Part shown: positions 19,677 through 28,621 of the stretch, piece after piece
How positions within the stretch are numbered: the first letter of the stretch is position 1
Layout: the number at the start of each line of letters is the position of its first letter
NCBI RefSeq assembly: GCF_049331405.1
Contig: NZ_CP186274.1
Coordinates: 7,874,001 to 7,938,000 of the forward strand
Direction: 5' to 3'
Length of the DNA: 64,000 nt
DNA from: PoT sp049331405
GTDB lineage: Bacteria; Planctomycetota; Planctomycetia; Isosphaerales; Isosphaeraceae
Notes under the pieces: model-generated
Told to the model about the DNA's origin: nothing
What the model saw: only the letters and a program-made list of their open reading frames with translations
Database searches by the model: none
Made by a program: the position numbers and the translations under genes

Positions 19677-20468
19677 TTACGACTGGTAGATCCAACCGTC
19701 TTGGGCGTCGTGCTCGGCCTGCAATCGGCGGGCGCGATCGTGGAATAGGAAGGCAACAAAAATTCCGGTTAAGGCACCTCCAACATGGGCGAGATAGGCC
19801 ACCCCCCCCGAGTTTCCTAGGCGGCCGACCGAGCCGACTCCCTGCCAGATCTGCAGAATGATCCAACCGCCTATGACGAACACGGCGGGCATCTGGGCGA
19901 TGATTCGAAAAACCAGGACCCTCACGCGATTGTGCGGGAACCAGATCAGATACGCCCCCATGACCCCGGCAATCGCACCCGAGGCTCCGAGCGTCGGGAT
20001 CATCGAGTCGGGGTTCGCCGCGATCTGGAGGAGCGTCCCGATGACACCGCACGACAGGTAAACGAGGATGTAGCGAGCCCGACCAAGGACCTCCTCCACA
20101 TTGTCGCCGAAGATCCAAAGATAGAGCATGTTCCCCGCGAGGTGTAGCGGGCTCCCGTGCAGGAACATCGCCGTGATGATCGTGAACCAGACGGGGAATG
20201 GGACCGGACCCTGGTTGATCGTCTCTTGCTCCGCACCAACTCGGTTAGGCCCCGCGGGGTCCATCTCCCAACGTTTGATCACCAGATCAAACGGTTCCGC
20301 GAGGTCGACGTTGTGGCTGATCTCGTAGGGGGTGGCGGCGTACGAGGTCTGGAAGGTCATCCCTCGGTCGACTTCATACAAGTACATGACCACGTTGATG
20401 GCGATCAGCGCGTACGTCGCGAACGGGACGATCCGCGTCTTCTCGAGGTCGCCGAGCGGGATGACCAT
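19677..20468 (-). CDS. Rhomboid-family intramembrane serine protease
   Basis: Rhomboids cleave membrane-protein substrates within the bilayer using a Ser-His dyad. The 263-residue protein has about six to seven hydrophobic helices. It carries Asn113 in HLAGNM, the nucleophile Ser153 in GASGAIAGVMGAY and His218 in YLAHVGGALTG, the complete catalytic set. A long soluble insert (about 35-85) between helices 1 and 2 is typical of bacterial rhomboids with an L1 loop. The C-terminal tail (RARRLQAEHDAQDG) is cytoplasmic and charged. The upstream LDH2-like gene runs the same way 42 bases before it, so they may be co-transcribed. Confidence 0.93.
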   Translation of the reverse strand: MVIPLGDLEKTRIVPFATYALIAINVVMYLYEVDRGMTFQTSYAATPYEISHNVDLAEPFDLVIKRWEMDPAGPNRVGAEQETINQGPVPFPVWFTIITAMFLHGSPLHLAGNMLYLWIFGDNVEEVLGRARYILVYLSCGVIGTLLQIAANPDSMIPTLGASGAIAGVMGAYLIWFPHNRVRVLVFRIIAQMPAVFVIGGWIILQIWQGVGSVGRLGNSGGVAYLAHVGGALTGIFVAFLFHDRARRLQAEHDAQDGWIYQS

Positions 20469-20510
20469 TTCGCGGTTCCTTGCGTCTGTCGGTAGGTGTG
20501 GAGAAGCGCG

Positions 20511-21341
20511 TCAAAGGGTCGCGTCAACCTTGAGCCGACGAGCCCACTCGACCAACGAGCCCCGGGTCGAGGTCGAGAGCGTCATCCCCTGTTCGCGGAT
20601 CATCTGGCGTCGATCTTCGCTGACGGATGGGATGAGTTGGCCCACCGCCGGCGTGGCGAAGTCCATCATTGCGCCGACCCGCTCGACGAAGCTGGAAAGC
20701 GGCTCGATCGAGTCGACTCGAAGCGCGAGGATCATCCAGTCGCCGTCTGGAACGAGGGCCGCCATCCAGGGCTTCAGTGCGACCGGGGTGATGGTCTTGG
20801 CCGACCGGTTCGTCCTCCGCGACCGGCTAGATTCGCCGTCCGCAGCGAGCGTCGAGTCGAAGACAGCCGGCGGCCCCTCCTCGGCCGGGATCGCCAGGGC
20901 ATACTGCCCGTCCGGACCGAATGCGAAGGCCGCGGTGGGGCCGCTCGCCATGCCGGAGACGATGGCTGCGGCGGGTCCGGTCGGGGCGAGATGGCTGGCT
21001 CTTACGAGGCCGATCCCTGCATCCCTCGCCTTCTCGATCGCAAGTTCACCGGCCCGAGCCAGGACGATCGGAGGTGCTCCGGATCGGCCTTCGAGGACGA
21101 CCGTGCCGAGAGTTTCACTCGTCACAAAGCCCACGCTCGAGGGGTCGAATTCTCCGCGCTGGAGTCGGTCGAGCCAATCGGGCAAGGACTCAATGCCGAA
21201 ATTCGGGGCACCCGCCGCATCAAACCAGAGCAGATGCCCGACGAGTTGGGAGGCCCGGGACGTGGGAAATCCGGCCGCTGAAGCCAACGCCACGGCGAAG
21301 CGTCGCAGGTCCTCGAGTCGATATCGTTTGGCTTCGCTCAC
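20511..21341 (-). CDS. Divergent LDH2/malate dehydrogenase-family protein
   Basis: The protein resembles the LDH2/MDG2 family of NAD(P)H-dependent 2-ketoacid reductases (YiaK, ComC type). Support includes the start RLEDLRRFAVALASAAGFP, the helix FDAAGAPNFGIESLPDWLDRL corresponding to the family's D..G..SHG..R...Y...L, and LVRASHLAPTGPAAAIVSGM matching VRNSNHFG..G......A. At 276 residues it is shorter than the usual 330-360. The catalytic His of SHG is replaced: the aligned residues read NFG. It is therefore probably inactive in the classical reaction or has another chemistry. A rhomboid gene follows closely. Confidence 0.6.
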   Translation of the reverse strand: MSEAKRYRLEDLRRFAVALASAAGFPTSRASQLVGHLLWFDAAGAPNFGIESLPDWLDRLQRGEFDPSSVGFVTSETLGTVVLEGRSGAPPIVLARAGELAIEKARDAGIGLVRASHLAPTGPAAAIVSGMASGPTAAFAFGPDGQYALAIPAEEGPPAVFDSTLAADGESSRSRRTNRSAKTITPVALKPWMAALVPDGDWMILALRVDSIEPLSSFVERVGAMMDFATPAVGQLIPSVSEDRRQMIREQGMTLSTSTRGSLVEWARRLKVDATL

Positions 21342-21588
21342 GCCGGTAACGGCCTCTCGCGTTGACGAACGGTGTCGAGGCGAATCCGCACCTTCGCCTC
21401 ACTTTGCATTCATCAACACTGTAATCGAGGTCGCACCGCTGTGCAAAGGAGCCGAGATGCGATGATCTAGCTAGTTGTAATGAAGGTCTCTCGATTGGGT
21501 GAAAGCGCGGGAGGTTTTTGTGGAAGGGAGTGCAAAAGGCCTCGTCGATGATCTACGGGGCTCTTGTTCAGTTCGTCAGGCTAATACA

Positions 21589-21632
21589 AGGAACGCCGAG
21601 GTCAGGATTTGAATCCTGACCTCGGCGTTCCT
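21589..21632. terminator. Perfect 21-bp hairpin between minus-strand genes
   Basis: Arms of 21 bases (21589-21609 and 21612-21632) with a 2-base loop lie 52 bases after the stop of the 21685-22293 gene. There is no long T-run. It is the same style as the hairpin after rpoN: very long, with a minimal loop. The rest of the gap 21342-21684 holds nothing recognisable. Confidence 0.65.
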
Positions 21633-21684
21633 GTGGTCAAAATGAGGTACATGTTGAGGTAAAGCCGTGAACGACTTGGCGGTA

Positions 21685-22293
21685 TCAGGCCACCAAGCCT
21701 CGCGGAGCTAGCTGCGGGTCAGGTCGTTCCCATTCCTTACGGATGCATGACAGCCCGAAGGCGTAGAGCTCGAATTCGTCACTCAGGCGGCGGAGTATGG
21801 GACGTTTCTTCTCCTCCCCGTCGAGCTCGCTCGCGAGTCGGTACGAACGTTTCCCCTGAGCCTGAAAATCCACGAGATGATCGGCGGACGTTGAGGCCCT
21901 AAGTTGATCGAGGGCGTCGGGATAGATGCCGGTCCAGAAGAGGGTAAAGTCCCCGACGTGACGGTGACATTCGTAGCGCCTTGAGGCATCGGTGGACGCC
22001 TCGGCTTCGGCGACCATGGCGGTGACTTCGGTGAGCCGCTCGCCTCGCGCATTGCGAAGCCGCCAGATGGTCTGGGCGGGGACGAACCGGACCAGGAGAT
22101 CCGCGACGTACCCTACGAGGTTGGGGTCACCGATACCAAGTTCATTCATGAACGTGTATTCGGTGATGCCTCGGAAGAGGCGGTGAAGTGCATGCGAATC
22201 CGGTATCTCGCGCGTCATCACGGGGCGCTCCTCACCCTGCTCGGACACGTAGAAGAGACTACCAAAACGAACGTCTTTTCCTGAGAGCAACAT
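21685..22293 (-). CDS. Conserved-looking protein of unknown function
   Basis: I do not recognise this 202-residue soluble protein. It has no signal peptide or membrane segment. The composition is ordinary and charged. Recognisable stretches are HRLFRGITEYTFMNELGIGD (about 37-56) and RRYECHRHVGDFTLFWTGIY (about 103-122), which look like a helical domain with several His, Cys and aromatic residues. Codon use matches the neighbours and the frame is uninterrupted, so I take it as real. It diverges from the MBL nuclease gene with a 170-base shared upstream region. A long hairpin follows it. Confidence 0.65.
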   Translation of the reverse strand: MLLSGKDVRFGSLFYVSEQGEERPVMTREIPDSHALHRLFRGITEYTFMNELGIGDPNLVGYVADLLVRFVPAQTIWRLRNARGERLTEVTAMVAEAEASTDASRRYECHRHVGDFTLFWTGIYPDALDQLRASTSADHLVDFQAQGKRSYRLASELDGEEKKRPILRRLSDEFELYAFGLSCIRKEWERPDPQLAPRGLVA

Positions 22294-22463
22294 TTACGCC
22301 GAATTCAAGGAAATTTCAACGCGAGTTCTCGGCGCGGTCGAGGGAGCTTGAACCGGACCCCCGTTCGTGGCATCATAAGTCCCAGAGACATAACAGAGAC
22401 GAAGCTCGAGTCCGCTCGTTCTTTCAGAATCCAACGCTGCGGAATCGTCGGGAGGATGGTCGT

Positions 22464-23849
22464 TTGCGCATCACGTTTCACGGGGCGGCCCGGCAAGTGA
22501 CCGGTACGGCCCATCTCCTCGAGATCGGCCCGCACAAGATCTTGCTCGATTGCGGCCTCTTCGATTCGAACCGGATCGACCCCGAGAGTCCCAATCGCCA
22601 GTTCACGTTCGACCCCCGCTCCCTCGACGCGGTCATCGTCTCGCACGCGCACAACGACCACATCGGGCGTCTGCCCCGCCTCGTCCGTTCGGGCTATCGT
22701 GGGCCGATCTACGCCACCAAGGCCTCGGCCGACATCCTCAATGTGATGCTCCGCGACAGCGCCCGCATCCAGAGGGATGATCTCAGGAACGCGTCTACAA
22801 AACATATGAATGTCGAGGCCGTCGAGCCTCTCTTCGAACTGACCGACGTCGAGTGGGTCGTCGAGCGCCTTGTCCGCCAGTCCTACAAGACGCCGGTCGA
22901 AATCCTCCCGGGAGTCGAGCTGACGTACTTCGATGCCGGCCACATCCTGGGCTCGGCGATCATCCAGCTCGATTATGAAGAGGACTCCAGGAAGCGGCGC
23001 TTCGTCTTCACCGGCGACCTGGGCCGCAGGAACATGGAGCTCTTACCGGATCCGACCGTAATTAAAGATATCGACATTCTCGTCTCGGAGTCGACGTACG
23101 GCAATCGCGAGCTCGACTCGTACGACAAGCTCATCAAGCAACTCCACGCCATCGTCGCGCGGGCGACCCGACTCCACAGCAAGGTGGTCATCCCTGCGTT
23201 CAGTTTGGGCCGGACCCAGCGCATGGTCTACTGCCTCCAGGAACTCTTCGCGCTTCACAAGGTCCGTCCGATCCCGATCTACGTGGACAGCCCCCTGGCC
23301 TTGCGGCTCACCGAGATCCATCGCGACCACCCCGAGTCATACACCGAGACGGCACAGCGACTCATGGACAAGGATCCGATGTATTTCGGATCCAAATACG
23401 TCGAATTCTGCGCGTCATGGGATGACTCCCGCCGCCTGAACTACCTGCACGGGCCCATGGTCATCATCGCCTCGTCGGGCATGTGCGAGGCCGGCCGTAT
23501 CCGTCATCACCTCCGCCACGTCGTCGACGACCCGGACAATGCGATCGTCATCGTCAGCTACCAGGCTGAGGGGACCCTGGGCCGACAACTGGCGGAAGGG
23601 GTCGAACGGGTCCAGATCATGGACCAGTGGCATGACCTCAACGCGGCCGTCTACGTCCTCGACGGCTTCTCGGGGCACGCGGACCGCAACGACCTCGCCT
23701 GGTGGTACGAGCAGACCGGCGGCGGCATCGAGCATGGCTTCCTCGTCCACGGCGAGCCCGACAGCCTCGAGGCCCTCGCCCCGGTGCTCCAGAAGCACGT
23801 CATCAACCCGGTCCAGATCCCGGATCGGCTCACGACCTACGAGGTCTGA
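22464..23849 (+). CDS. MBL-fold beta-CASP ribonuclease
   Basis: A 461-residue metallo-beta-lactamase/beta-CASP protein of the CPSF73/YSH1-like type, which cleaves RNA. The MBL motif 1-2 is SHAHNDH (His61, His63, Asp65, His66). Further motifs are DAGHILGSA (motif 3), TGDLG (motif 4) and the beta-CASP region (about 200-380, with ESTYGNRE, PAFSLGRTQRM, YVDSPLA and ASSGMCEAGRI). The C-terminal RMMBL motif DGFSGHADRNDL is also present. The frame is open upstream to 22188 and would overlap the divergent gene. I choose TTG 22464 because GGGAGG lies 8 bases before it and the conserved fold begins there. A hairpin terminator follows. It probably acts in RNA processing or turnover. Confidence 0.9.
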   Translation: MRITFHGAARQVTGTAHLLEIGPHKILLDCGLFDSNRIDPESPNRQFTFDPRSLDAVIVSHAHNDHIGRLPRLVRSGYRGPIYATKASADILNVMLRDSARIQRDDLRNASTKHMNVEAVEPLFELTDVEWVVERLVRQSYKTPVEILPGVELTYFDAGHILGSAIIQLDYEEDSRKRRFVFTGDLGRRNMELLPDPTVIKDIDILVSESTYGNRELDSYDKLIKQLHAIVARATRLHSKVVIPAFSLGRTQRMVYCLQELFALHKVRPIPIYVDSPLALRLTEIHRDHPESYTETAQRLMDKDPMYFGSKYVEFCASWDDSRRLNYLHGPMVIIASSGMCEAGRIRHHLRHVVDDPDNAIVIVSYQAEGTLGRQLAEGVERVQIMDQWHDLNAAVYVLDGFSGHADRNDLAWWYEQTGGGIEHGFLVHGEPDSLEALAPVLQKHVINPVQIPDRLTTYEV

Positions 23850-23883
23850 TCGAGGTGAGCCAGCAAAGGCGATCAGAAGGAAA

Positions 23884-23921
23884 AGGGCTCGCCGTCATCC
23901 ATGAACATGACGGCGAGCCCT
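23884..23921. terminator. Hairpin between convergent nuclease and trpA genes
   Basis: A perfect 15-bp stem (23884-23898 with 23907-23921) has an 8-base loop and T-rich flanks on both strands (TGATTATTTG on plus, TTTTCC on minus). It can serve both convergent genes. Confidence 0.8.
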
Positions 23922-23953
23922 GATTATTTGTAGGCCTGGCGAGTGGCCGCGGT

Positions 23954-24775
23954 TCAGGTCTTCAGGCCGTTCGTAAGTTCGGCCACGAAGTCTCCGATTT
24001 CCTTGACGATCTCGGTCCGATGACGGTTTTCCGCATCGGCCAGGCGCCTGACGATTGCGCTGCCCACGATCAGGCCATCGGCGACCGGGGCGAGTTCCTT
24101 CACATGATCCGCCGAGCTGATGCCGAAGCCGATGCAGATCGGGAGATCGGTCTGGGTGCGGAGCCAGGCGACGTTCTCAGCGAGTTCCGGCGGAATACTC
24201 TTCCGCTCGCCCGTGATGCCTGCGACAGAGACATAGTAGACGAAGCCCGTCGTCGATCTGGCAATCTGGACGGCTCGCGTCCGAGGCGTGGTCGGGGTGA
24301 TGAGCTGGATCAGGCGCAGGTCGAAGGCGGTGGCCTTGCGGCAGAGGCTTTCCGACTCCTCGACGGGTAGATCCGGTACGATCAGGCCGTCGATCCCGGC
24401 TGTCACCGCGTCTCTCAGATACCGGTCGACGCCCTGCTTGTGGATGATCGAGTAGGAGACCATCGTCACGAGCGGGGCCACCGTCAGCGTACCCGTCGCA
24501 GTCTCGGCGCGAAGCGTTCGAATCGTCTGGAAGATGTGCGAGAGCTTGATGCCCTTGGTCAAGGCTCGGTGGTAACTCTCGGCGATGACCGGCCCGTCGG
24601 CGATTGGGTCGGAGTACGGGATCCCGACTTCGACCATGTGGGCGCCCCGCGCGACCAGCTCGGTGATGAGAGCCGCCGTCGTGGGAAGGTCGGGATCGCC
24701 CGCGGTGATGAACGGCATCAGGGCGCGTCGGCCTTCGCTGCGGAGCCGGTTGAAGAGGACATCAATGCGATTCAT
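23954..24775 (-). CDS. trpA: Tryptophan synthase alpha subunit
   Basis: TrpA cleaves indole-3-glycerol phosphate to indole and glyceraldehyde-3-phosphate and channels indole to TrpB. The 273-residue TIM barrel is full length. The catalytic Glu and Asp lie in MVEVGIPYSDPIADGP (about 47-62). Phosphate-binding loops are GFGISSADH and GLIVGSAIVRR near the C-terminus. It follows trpB on the same strand after about 200 bases, a wider gap than the overlapping trpBA of many bacteria. Confidence 0.97.
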   Translation of the reverse strand: MNRIDVLFNRLRSEGRRALMPFITAGDPDLPTTAALITELVARGAHMVEVGIPYSDPIADGPVIAESYHRALTKGIKLSHIFQTIRTLRAETATGTLTVAPLVTMVSYSIIHKQGVDRYLRDAVTAGIDGLIVPDLPVEESESLCRKATAFDLRLIQLITPTTPRTRAVQIARSTTGFVYYVSVAGITGERKSIPPELAENVAWLRTQTDLPICIGFGISSADHVKELAPVADGLIVGSAIVRRLADAENRHRTEIVKEIGDFVAELTNGLKT

Positions 24776-24856
24776 GGAAGACTCGGTCGTTGGGTCTTGA
24801 AAAGCGGCAGGGACGACCCCTCGCGGCCGGGGTCATGCGATGACGACGCTGTCAAT

Positions 24857-24889
24857 CGACCGTCGATCACACGCGGCGATCGACGGTCG
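24857..24889. other. Hairpin in the trpB-trpA intergenic region
   Basis: A 12-bp perfect stem (24857-24868 with 24878-24889) with a 9-base loop lies between trpB and trpA. It lacks a T-run. It may slow decay or partly end the trpB message. Confidence 0.5.
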
Positions 24890-24976
24890 TCATTCGAAAC
24901 GGCTCCGTCCACCAGCTCGAGTGGAAGGCCGAAAACTGGCGACCTCCATCGGCTCCGTCACGACGGCAAGGCTCGC

Positions 24977-26200
24977 TCAGATCGGCTCGCCGCGAAGTCG
25001 GGCGACCTCGTAAGCATCCTTGTCGCCGCGGCCCGACAGGCAGACGACGACGACCTTATCGGCCCCCATTCGAGGCGCTTCCTTCAGGGCCTGCGCCACC
25101 GCATGGCTCGACTCAAGAGCGGGCAGGATGCCCTCATACTTGGCAAGGGTCTGATAGGCGGCGAGGGCCTCGTCATCGCGGACGCTTTCGTAACGGACGC
25201 GGCCGGTGTCCTTCCAGTAGCTGTGCTCTGGCCCTACGCCCGGATAGTCGAGGCCGGCCGAGATGGAATGGACGTCGCAGGTCTGGCCGTCGTCATCCTG
25301 GAGCACGTAACTGAGGCTGCCGTGGAGGACGCCTGGCTTACCCTGCGTCAGGCTCGAGGCGTGCCTGCCGAGTTCGGGTCCATGCCCCCCGGCCTCGGCC
25401 CCGACCAGCTCGATGGACGTGTCGTCGATCAGTGGGGCGAACATGCCGGCGGCGTTGGAGCCACCCCCGACGCAGGCCACGACGGCGTCGGGGAGCCGGC
25501 CGATGCGGGCGAGGCACTGCTCCCTCGTCTCGCGTCCGATGACGGCCTGGAAGTCGCGGACGATCATCGGGAACGGGTGCGGCCCAACGACGCTGCCGAT
25601 GGTGTAGTGGGTCTTCGCCGAAGATCCCATCCAGTCCCGCATGGCCTCGTTTGTCGCGTCGCGGAGGGTCCGCGTGCCGGTGCCGACGGGGACCACCGTG
25701 GCGCCTAGGGTCCGCATGTTGAAGACGTTGAGCTTCTGGCGACGAATATCCTCCTCGCCCATGTAGACCGTGCATTCGAGGCCGGTGAGGGCACAGGCCG
25801 TCGCGGTCGCGACGCCGTGCTGCCCCGCGCCGGTCTCGGCGATCACGCGAGTCTTCCCCATACGCTTGGCGATCAGGACCTGCCCCAGGGCGTTGTTGAT
25901 CTTGTGGGCCCCGGTGTGGTTCAGGTCCTCGCGTTTCAGGTAGATGGCGGCACCACCAAGCTTCGCGCTGATGCGCTCGGCATGGAAGAGCGGCGAGGGC
26001 CGGCCGACGTAGTTGGTGAGGTAGTCCTGGAGCTGCGCCTGGAATTCGGGGTCCGCCTTGGCCCGCTCATACTCCTCGGTGAGCTGACTCAACGCATCCA
26101 TCAGCGTTTCGGGAACGAACCGTCCTCCGAACATCCCAAACCGCCCGAAGGCATCGGGCAAAGCTGCGGTTGACGGTTTCGGTTCGGTCGTTGCGGCCAT
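24977..26200 (-). CDS. trpB: Tryptophan synthase beta subunit
   Basis: TrpB condenses indole with L-serine using pyridoxal phosphate. The 407-residue protein is full length. Key features are FGGRFVPETL at the start, the PLP lysine in LNHTGAHKINNALGQ, the Gly-rich phosphate loop CVGGGSNAAG, the catalytic Glu in AETGAGQHG, and SAGLDYPGVGPEHS. It is the classical TrpB1 type that partners TrpA, encoded just downstream. No other trp genes are in the window, so the pathway is split. The N-terminal 15 residues are less conserved, so the exact start is slightly uncertain. Confidence 0.97.
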   Translation of the reverse strand: MAATTEPKPSTAALPDAFGRFGMFGGRFVPETLMDALSQLTEEYERAKADPEFQAQLQDYLTNYVGRPSPLFHAERISAKLGGAAIYLKREDLNHTGAHKINNALGQVLIAKRMGKTRVIAETGAGQHGVATATACALTGLECTVYMGEEDIRRQKLNVFNMRTLGATVVPVGTGTRTLRDATNEAMRDWMGSSAKTHYTIGSVVGPHPFPMIVRDFQAVIGRETREQCLARIGRLPDAVVACVGGGSNAAGMFAPLIDDTSIELVGAEAGGHGPELGRHASSLTQGKPGVLHGSLSYVLQDDDGQTCDVHSISAGLDYPGVGPEHSYWKDTGRVRYESVRDDEALAAYQTLAKYEGILPALESSHAVAQALKEAPRMGADKVVVVCLSGRGDKDAYEVARLRGEPI

Positions 26201-26420
26201 GGGCTCGACTTTCCTGAGCTTCGACGATCAATAACGATGCACTGAAAGCAAGACGCCCATTGTCCCGACAGGACCGATGCCTGGTCAAGCCCCGCTCTCG
26301 TGCCGAGGCCTGATCTTCGGAGGTCGTTACAACAGGTGCTGGAGATAGATGGAGGGCTGAAGCCGGGATTCGGTATGAACCGGCATTCCTCGCCTTGCAG
26401 CCGGCGAGAAACGGCACAAT

Positions 26421-26462
26421 AAAAACGGGAGCAAGGAAATCGATTTTCCCTTACTCCCCGTG
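26421..26462 (-). terminator. Terminator of the 26505-26951 gene
   Basis: On the minus strand an imperfect hairpin, about 18 bp with small bulges, is followed by TTTTTATT. It lies about 40 bases after the stop of the upstream minus-strand gene and before trpB. The rest of 26201-26504 holds nothing else recognisable. Confidence 0.75.
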
Positions 26463-26504
26463 ATAACTGACACTCGTATGTCTCAAATGTCGCGGCACCT
26501 AGAT

Positions 26505-26951
26505 TCAGCGAGACCGCGATCGCGACTTCGTGGTGACAAGCTCCGGCTCCTCGGACGCCATGTAAAAGTCAAAGAATTGCTGGCCAGCGAAGTAGTCGGA
26601 CATGGCCTTACGGACGGAGCGGAGTTGCTCGAGGAAGTGGGCGTACTGGCGAACGAGGTGGCGACGGCGATCGTCGGGCATCTGGAGGATGTCGGCGTAG
26701 TAGCGACGGCCCAACTCGGCGTCGTAGAAGCTCCAGAGCCGCTTGATGCGGATGCCGGTCTCCTCATCCTCGTAGTCGAGCATCCTCGCGTATTGACGCG
26801 CTTTCATCTTCTTGGCGTACGCAATCAATTCGGCGTCGGATTCATAACCGCTGTTGCGGTCGATCCAGTCCACGATCTCTTCGGTCGTCAGACGCGGTCC
26901 GTGCGTCTCGCAAAGCTCCTTGAGACTCACCACGATCTCGGCTGGTCCCAT
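26505..26951 (-). CDS. Small helical protein of unknown function
   Basis: I do not recognise a family. The frame extends upstream to 27026, but the ATG at 26951 is preceded directly by GGGAGGTAGG, so I take 148 residues. The protein is rich in charged and aromatic residues, predicted helical and soluble: TTEEIVDWIDRNSGYESDAE, AKKMKARQYARMLDYEDEET and MPDDRRRHLVRQYAHFLEQL. The end is Ser/Arg (TTKSRSRSR), possibly nucleic-acid contacting. It has its own terminator and looks monocistronic. Confidence 0.7.
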   Translation of the reverse strand: MGPAEIVVSLKELCETHGPRLTTEEIVDWIDRNSGYESDAELIAYAKKMKARQYARMLDYEDEETGIRIKRLWSFYDAELGRRYYADILQMPDDRRRHLVRQYAHFLEQLRSVRKAMSDYFAGQQFFDFYMASEEPELVTTKSRSRSR

Positions 26952-27246
26952 GCCTACCTCCCGCCGAATCGACCCGATGGATTTGATGGATGAGCCACTG
27001 TCGGCCCGATCACTAATTCGCTGCATCTCCTCTCGATTATATCGGTTACGCCATCGCGTGTCGATGGACTAGCGTACAAAGAGCGCAAATTTACATCCTG
27101 TTCAGGCATCAAGGGCTCGGTTTCATGCGTACAGCCCGCAAACACACCGATCACGGGTCCGCAAATTCATCACAATCGTCAAAATGTCCTAAAGGATAGG
27201 ACGCTCCTTACTCTTCGGTTCCTCCAATCCGCACGGCTAATCACAG

Positions 27247-28417
27247 TTAGAAGATGCCCAGCGTGGCGAAGAGATCGCTGATGCGGCTGGCATTCCTTCG
27301 CATCGCCCCGGCGATGTTGGTGCTCCCCGTCGATCGTATCAAGCCGAGGGCCAGGTTCCGTAACGCCGCAAAGACCTCGGGGCCGAAGCCTTTGCGAATC
27401 CGGCTGGCATCTTCTCCCAGGCTCACGTCTCGCACATGGTGCGAGCGGTTCTCGATGGTCCAATGGCCGCGCGACCAGCGCAGGAGTTCCTCGGCACCGG
27501 CCATCGAACGCGGCACGCTGGTGATGAAGTGGCGGGTCTCCGTGGTGCGCTTGCCGTCGCGCAGCACGACCGAGTCGATTCGGCCGACCTGGCCCACTCC
27601 GGGCCAGTCCAGATAGCCGTTCAGGGCCGTCGTGGCCGTCGACGTGCGACGCTCGGTGCGGCCATGTCCTTTCTCCAAGGTGGTCGCTGTGTCGATGGCC
27701 TCAAGCCAGAGGCGCCGCTGCCGGGGGGGAAAGAGCCTCTACGGCTCCCGGGGCGAAGGCCGCTCGGATGTCGGCCGGGAGTGCGGGCTGATTGTCCTTG
27801 ACCACCCAGAGGTAATGGCCGCCGCTGTCGACGATCTGACGGCTCAGGTCGCGTTGACAGAAGATGGCATCGCCGGTGATGAGACGGCCCTCGAGGACCA
27901 ACCCCGAGAGGAGCTGGAGGGCGGCCTTATGTTCATTCGTCTTGTCCTTGGCGCCGTCGGGCACCTTGGCCTGGGCCACGGTCAGCCCGGATCGGTGGGC
28001 GACCAGCGAGAGCAGATGAACGGCTTTGTTCAGGCCATCGAAGCTGCCGCGAACCGACTTACCGTCCAGGGCGAAGGGGGCAAGGAGGCCTTCGTCCTCC
28101 GCGGGGATTTGGCCGAGCAGGGCCTCGGCCCAGCGGGTCAAGGCCGCCTCCAGTGCGGCCGGCGAGAGGGCCATGAGGACCTTGCGAATGCCGCCGGACT
28201 TGGGAGGACGCCTAGTGAATCCGAGGCGATGCATGAACGCGATGTCCTGGTCGTGGGCCCATTGGCCGATGGCGGCATAACTGCGGGAGCCACACATGAT
28301 GGCGCAGCAGGCCAAGGCGAGGACGGCCGATAGGGGATGCTGGCGGCCGTGTCGACTGCGAGGGTCGAGGACCTCATCGAGGAAATGGAGCAAGCCGAGA
28401 TTTGAGGGTGCGTCCAT
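27247..28417 (-). pseudogene. ISAs1-family transposase, frameshifted
   Basis: The N-terminal part starts at ATG 28417 (MDAPSNLGLLHFLDEVLDPR) and contains the DDE_Tnp_1-associated domain, the first Asp in FALDGKSVRG and the second in LITGDAIFCQRDL. The frame breaks at 27723-27729, seven G on the plus strand. With six, the reading would continue as SPRQRRLWLEAIDTATTLEK into the C-terminal part, which has HFITSVP and the catalytic Glu in RGHWTIENRSHHVRDV. The rejoined protein would be about 389 residues, normal for ISAs1. Programmed frameshifting is not usual in this family, so inactivation is the simplest reading; a sequencing error in the homopolymer is the alternative. Confidence 0.9.
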
Positions 28418-28496
28418 GCCAAGGATCTCGAAAGGGGTCGTTCTAAGCCGAAGACGCTTCTCTAACCTCCCCACAATGAATCCGTCAATAGCCCTG
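27247..28496 (-). mobile_element. ISAs1-family insertion sequence, degraded
   Basis: The element carries an ISAs1/H-repeat transposase disrupted by a frameshift. The transposase-proximal end reads CAGGGCTATTGACGGATTC on the minus strand from 28496, the CAGGGCT-type terminus of ISAs1 elements. I could not find a matching inverted repeat past the 27247 end, so that boundary is only the end of the coding sequence and may be truncated or diverged. Confidence 0.8.
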
Positions 28497-28621
28497 CTCC
28501 AATCCGGCCGTTCGTTGACGGGGCTCGACGGGCAAGTTAGCCTGGCGCCTCCGAACTCGATCGTTCATGATCTATTGAACAAGCATCGATTCACCTCCAA
28601 AAAGCGACGGAGTTCCCACCG

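Noticed and set aside
22188..22463. An N-terminal extension of the MBL nuclease
   Set aside because: It overlaps the divergent gene, lacks the fold's residues, and a better start with a ribosome-binding site is at TTG 22464.
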